The notes beneath the pieces are model-generated. The model was not told the DNA's origin, made no database searches, and worked only from the letters and a program-made list of their open reading frames with translations. A DNA stretch of 64,000 nucleotides from PALSA-505 sp963699015. Lineage in GTDB: Bacteria > Actinomycetota > Actinomycetes > Streptosporangiales > Streptosporangiaceae. Location: contig CAVOSX010000008.1 of assembly GCA_963699015.1 (NCBI GenBank), forward strand, positions 930,001 through 994,000. The letters run 5' to 3'. Below are positions 62,522 to 64,000 of this stretch, piece by piece (position 1 is the stretch's first letter; every line of letters starts with the position of its first letter). A program made the position numbers and the translations under genes.

Positions 62522-63634
62522 GTGCGCGACATCCTGAGTTCCGTCACCAAGTGGTGGGAGGCCGGCGAGACGTTCGGGCTGGCCACCCTGGTGCGCACCT
62601 ACCGCAGCGCCCCGCGCGAGGCCGGGGCCGCGCTGGCCGTGTCGGCCGGCGGCGAGGTGGTCGGCAGCATCTCGGGCGGCTGCGTGGAAGGCGCCGTGTA
62701 CGAGCTGGCCAGCGAGGTGATCGAGACCGGCGTCCCGGTGCTGCAGACCTACGGCGTCAGCGACGACGATGCCTTCGCGGTGGGCCTGACCTGCGGCGGG
62801 ATTCTCGACGTGTTCGTCGAGCAGGTGAACAAGGAGCGGTTCGCCGAGCAGGGCGAGGTGGCCGCCGCGATCGGCCGCGGTGAGCCGGTGGCGGTCGCGA
62901 CGGTGATCGCGGGCCCGGGCCGGATCGGTGCCCGCCGGGTGATCTGGGGGCCGGATCACGCCGGGGAGCCGAGGAGCACCCTCGGCGCGGGGGACCGGTT
63001 GGATGCCGCGGTGGACGACGACGCCCGCGGCATGCTGGCCCAGGGGCTGACCGGCACCCGGCGCTACGGCCAGCACGGCGAGCGGCGCGGGGACGAGCTG
63101 AGCGTGTTCGTCAGCTCGTTCGCGCCGCCGCCGCGGATGCTGGTGTTCGGCGCGATCGACTTCGCCGCCGCGGTGGCCCGGGTGGGCAAGTTCCTCGGCT
63201 ACCAGGTGACCGTGTGCGACGCCCGCGGGCTGTTCGCCACCCGGGCCAGGTTCCCGGACGCGGACGAGGTCGTGGTGGACTGGCCGCACCGGTACCTGGA
63301 CGGCGTGGACACCGACACCCGGACGGTGATCTGCGTGCTGACCCACGACCCCAAGTTCGACGTCCCGCTGCTGGAGGTGGCGCTGCGCAAGCCCGCCGCC
63401 TACATCGGGGCGATGGGCAGCAGGCGCACCCACGACGACCGGATCGCGCGGCTGCGCGAGCAGGGCCTCACCAGTGCCGAGCTGGCCCGGCTGCGGTCGC
63501 CTATCGGCCTCGACCTCGGCGCCCGCACCCCGGAGGAGACCGCGGTGTCGGTCGCGGCCGAGCTGATCCAGCTTCGCTGGGGCGGCTCCGGCCGGCCGCT
63601 GACCCAGACCGACGGCCGCATCCACCACAGCTGA
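62522..63634 (+). CDS. XdhC/CoxI-family protein
   Basis: 370 residues from GTG 62522, with TAGCCT 6 nt upstream (leaderless type). N-terminal XdhC_CoxI domain (LATLVRTYRSAPREAGAALAV, GSISGGCVEGAVYELA, LTCGGILDVFVE) and C-terminal Rossmann XdhC_C domain (MLVFGAIDFAAAVARVGKFLG, VVDWPHRYL, YIGAMGSRRTHDDR). Such proteins insert or sulfurate the molybdenum cofactor of xanthine/CO dehydrogenases. The next gene encodes a MocA-like nucleotidyltransferase, supporting a Mo-hydroxylase maturation role. Confidence 0.92.
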   Translation: MRDILSSVTKWWEAGETFGLATLVRTYRSAPREAGAALAVSAGGEVVGSISGGCVEGAVYELASEVIETGVPVLQTYGVSDDDAFAVGLTCGGILDVFVEQVNKERFAEQGEVAAAIGRGEPVAVATVIAGPGRIGARRVIWGPDHAGEPRSTLGAGDRLDAAVDDDARGMLAQGLTGTRRYGQHGERRGDELSVFVSSFAPPPRMLVFGAIDFAAAVARVGKFLGYQVTVCDARGLFATRARFPDADEVVVDWPHRYLDGVDTDTRTVICVLTHDPKFDVPLLEVALRKPAAYIGAMGSRRTHDDRIARLREQGLTSAELARLRSPIGLDLGARTPEETAVSVAAELIQLRWGGSGRPLTQTDGRIHHS

Positions 63635-63704
63635 CCGCTCCGTCTGCCTTCAGGGGCTTAGCACACCCGCCGCCTGCGCCAAGGTCGCCGGCCCGTGGCC
63701 GCCT

Positions 63705-63833
63705 GTGGCCGGCCTCGGGCGGGCTCTCGGCACCAGCCCGGCAGTCCTCACGGAGCAGGAGCGTGAGCAGGCCCTGGCCGAAGGCCGCAGCCGCCCCCTG
63801 GCCAAGATCATCGAGGAGGCGCTCGCCGAGTAG
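63705..63833 (+). CDS. Possible small ORF or gene remnant
   Basis: A 42-codon frame from GTG 63705 has clear GC-rich coding bias and encodes a helical, charged C-terminus (LTEQEREQALAEGRSRPLA, then KIIEEALAE). No Shine-Dalgarno is evident and no family recognised. It may be the end of a lost gene between the XdhC and MocA-like genes. Confidence 0.25.
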   Translation: MAGLGRALGTSPAVLTEQEREQALAEGRSRPLAKIIEEALAE

Positions 63834-63861
63834 CCAGCCGCCCGGGGGTAGGTTGGCGGGC

Positions 63862-64000
63862 GTGCGGACACGTGTGGCCGGGGTCCTGCTGGCCGCCGGC
63901 GAGGGGTCCCGGCTCGGCCGTCCGAAGGCCCTGGTGCAGCTCGCGGGGCAAAGCCTGGCCGCCCGCGGGGTGAGCCTGCTCCGGGCCGGCGGCGCGGCCC
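63862..64000 (+). CDS. MocA-like molybdenum cofactor nucleotidyltransferase, 5' part
   Basis: The first 46 codons, cut by the window end. GVLLAAGEGSRLGRPKALV is the NTP_transf_3 nucleotide-binding signature (LAAGxGxRxGxPKxL). With the XdhC gene upstream, a MocA/MobA-type enzyme attaching CMP or GMP to molybdopterin is likely. GTG 63862 follows TAGGTT by 7 nt without a Shine-Dalgarno, suggesting leaderless expression. Confidence 0.8.
   Translation, partial: MRTRVAGVLLAAGEGSRLGRPKALVQLAGQSLAARGVSLLRAGGAA

Overview
The window is about 72% G+C with dense, often 1-4 bp overlapping genes and many GTG starts. It carries actinomycete signature genes: bldD, mihF, a Rv2175c-like DNA-binding protein, a PASTA-domain kinase and an SAV_6107-type HEPN protein. 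The order bldD-pyrR-pyrB-pyrC-carA-carB-pyrD-pyrF-mihF-gmk-rpoZ-coaBC-metK-priA-def-fmt-rsmB-rpe-rib-hisG is the conserved filamentous-actinomycete chromosome core. PyrK plus a class 1B PyrD hints at a Streptosporangiales-like or Frankia-like lineage rather than Streptomyces, but the species cannot be read from the sequence.

Layout. 1-6.8 kb: start of an MMPL transporter, a repeat-tailed membrane protein, an HxlR regulator with two oxidoreductases around a likely operator, a cupin, a CGNR zinc finger and a methyltransferase. 6.2-13 kb: a Clp-N protein, thiI, DAHP synthase (aroF) behind an aromatic-codon leader peptide and terminator, a PASTA kinase, a flavin reductase and an Rv2175c-like protein. 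13-21.7 kb: a cobalamin-controlled region with two divergent B12 riboswitches. Each leads into an alpha-barrel protein followed by a small beta-domain protein. The rightward unit continues into ECF transporter T, A and S components. 21.7-26 kb: polyprenyl diphosphate synthase, metF, GNAT, HEPN and bldD. 26-36 kb: the complete pyrimidine operon with a PyrR-binding loop. 36-40.4 kb: an accessory insertion (TauE/SafE exporter, TetR-controlled ABC exporter). 40.7-51.3 kb: housekeeping core. 51.3-58.7 kb: mixed accessory genes (DUF2786, secreted protein, P450, ABC exporter, MarR, TIGR03086) with rpe. 58.8-64 kb: FMN riboswitch and riboflavin operon, hisG, XdhC and a truncated MocA-like gene.

The most striking content is at 13.3-21.7 kb. 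The two secreted protein types resemble the two halves of vertebrate intrinsic factor/transcobalamin: an alpha6-alpha6 barrel and a DUF4430-like beta domain, encoded as separate genes. One pair looks soluble. The other is tethered by C-terminal membrane segments and co-transcribed with an ECF importer. I infer a split, intrinsic-factor-like cobalamin capture and uptake system.

Six genes carry one apparent frameshift each, five of them net -1 in GC-rich tracts, including genes expected to be functional (pyrB, ECF components). I treat these as probable sequence errors, except possibly the one inside a 24-bp tandem repeat. Several genes appear to be leaderless, with a TAnnnT -10 box 6-8 nt before the start codon. 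No rRNA, tRNA, CRISPR array or insertion sequence was seen.
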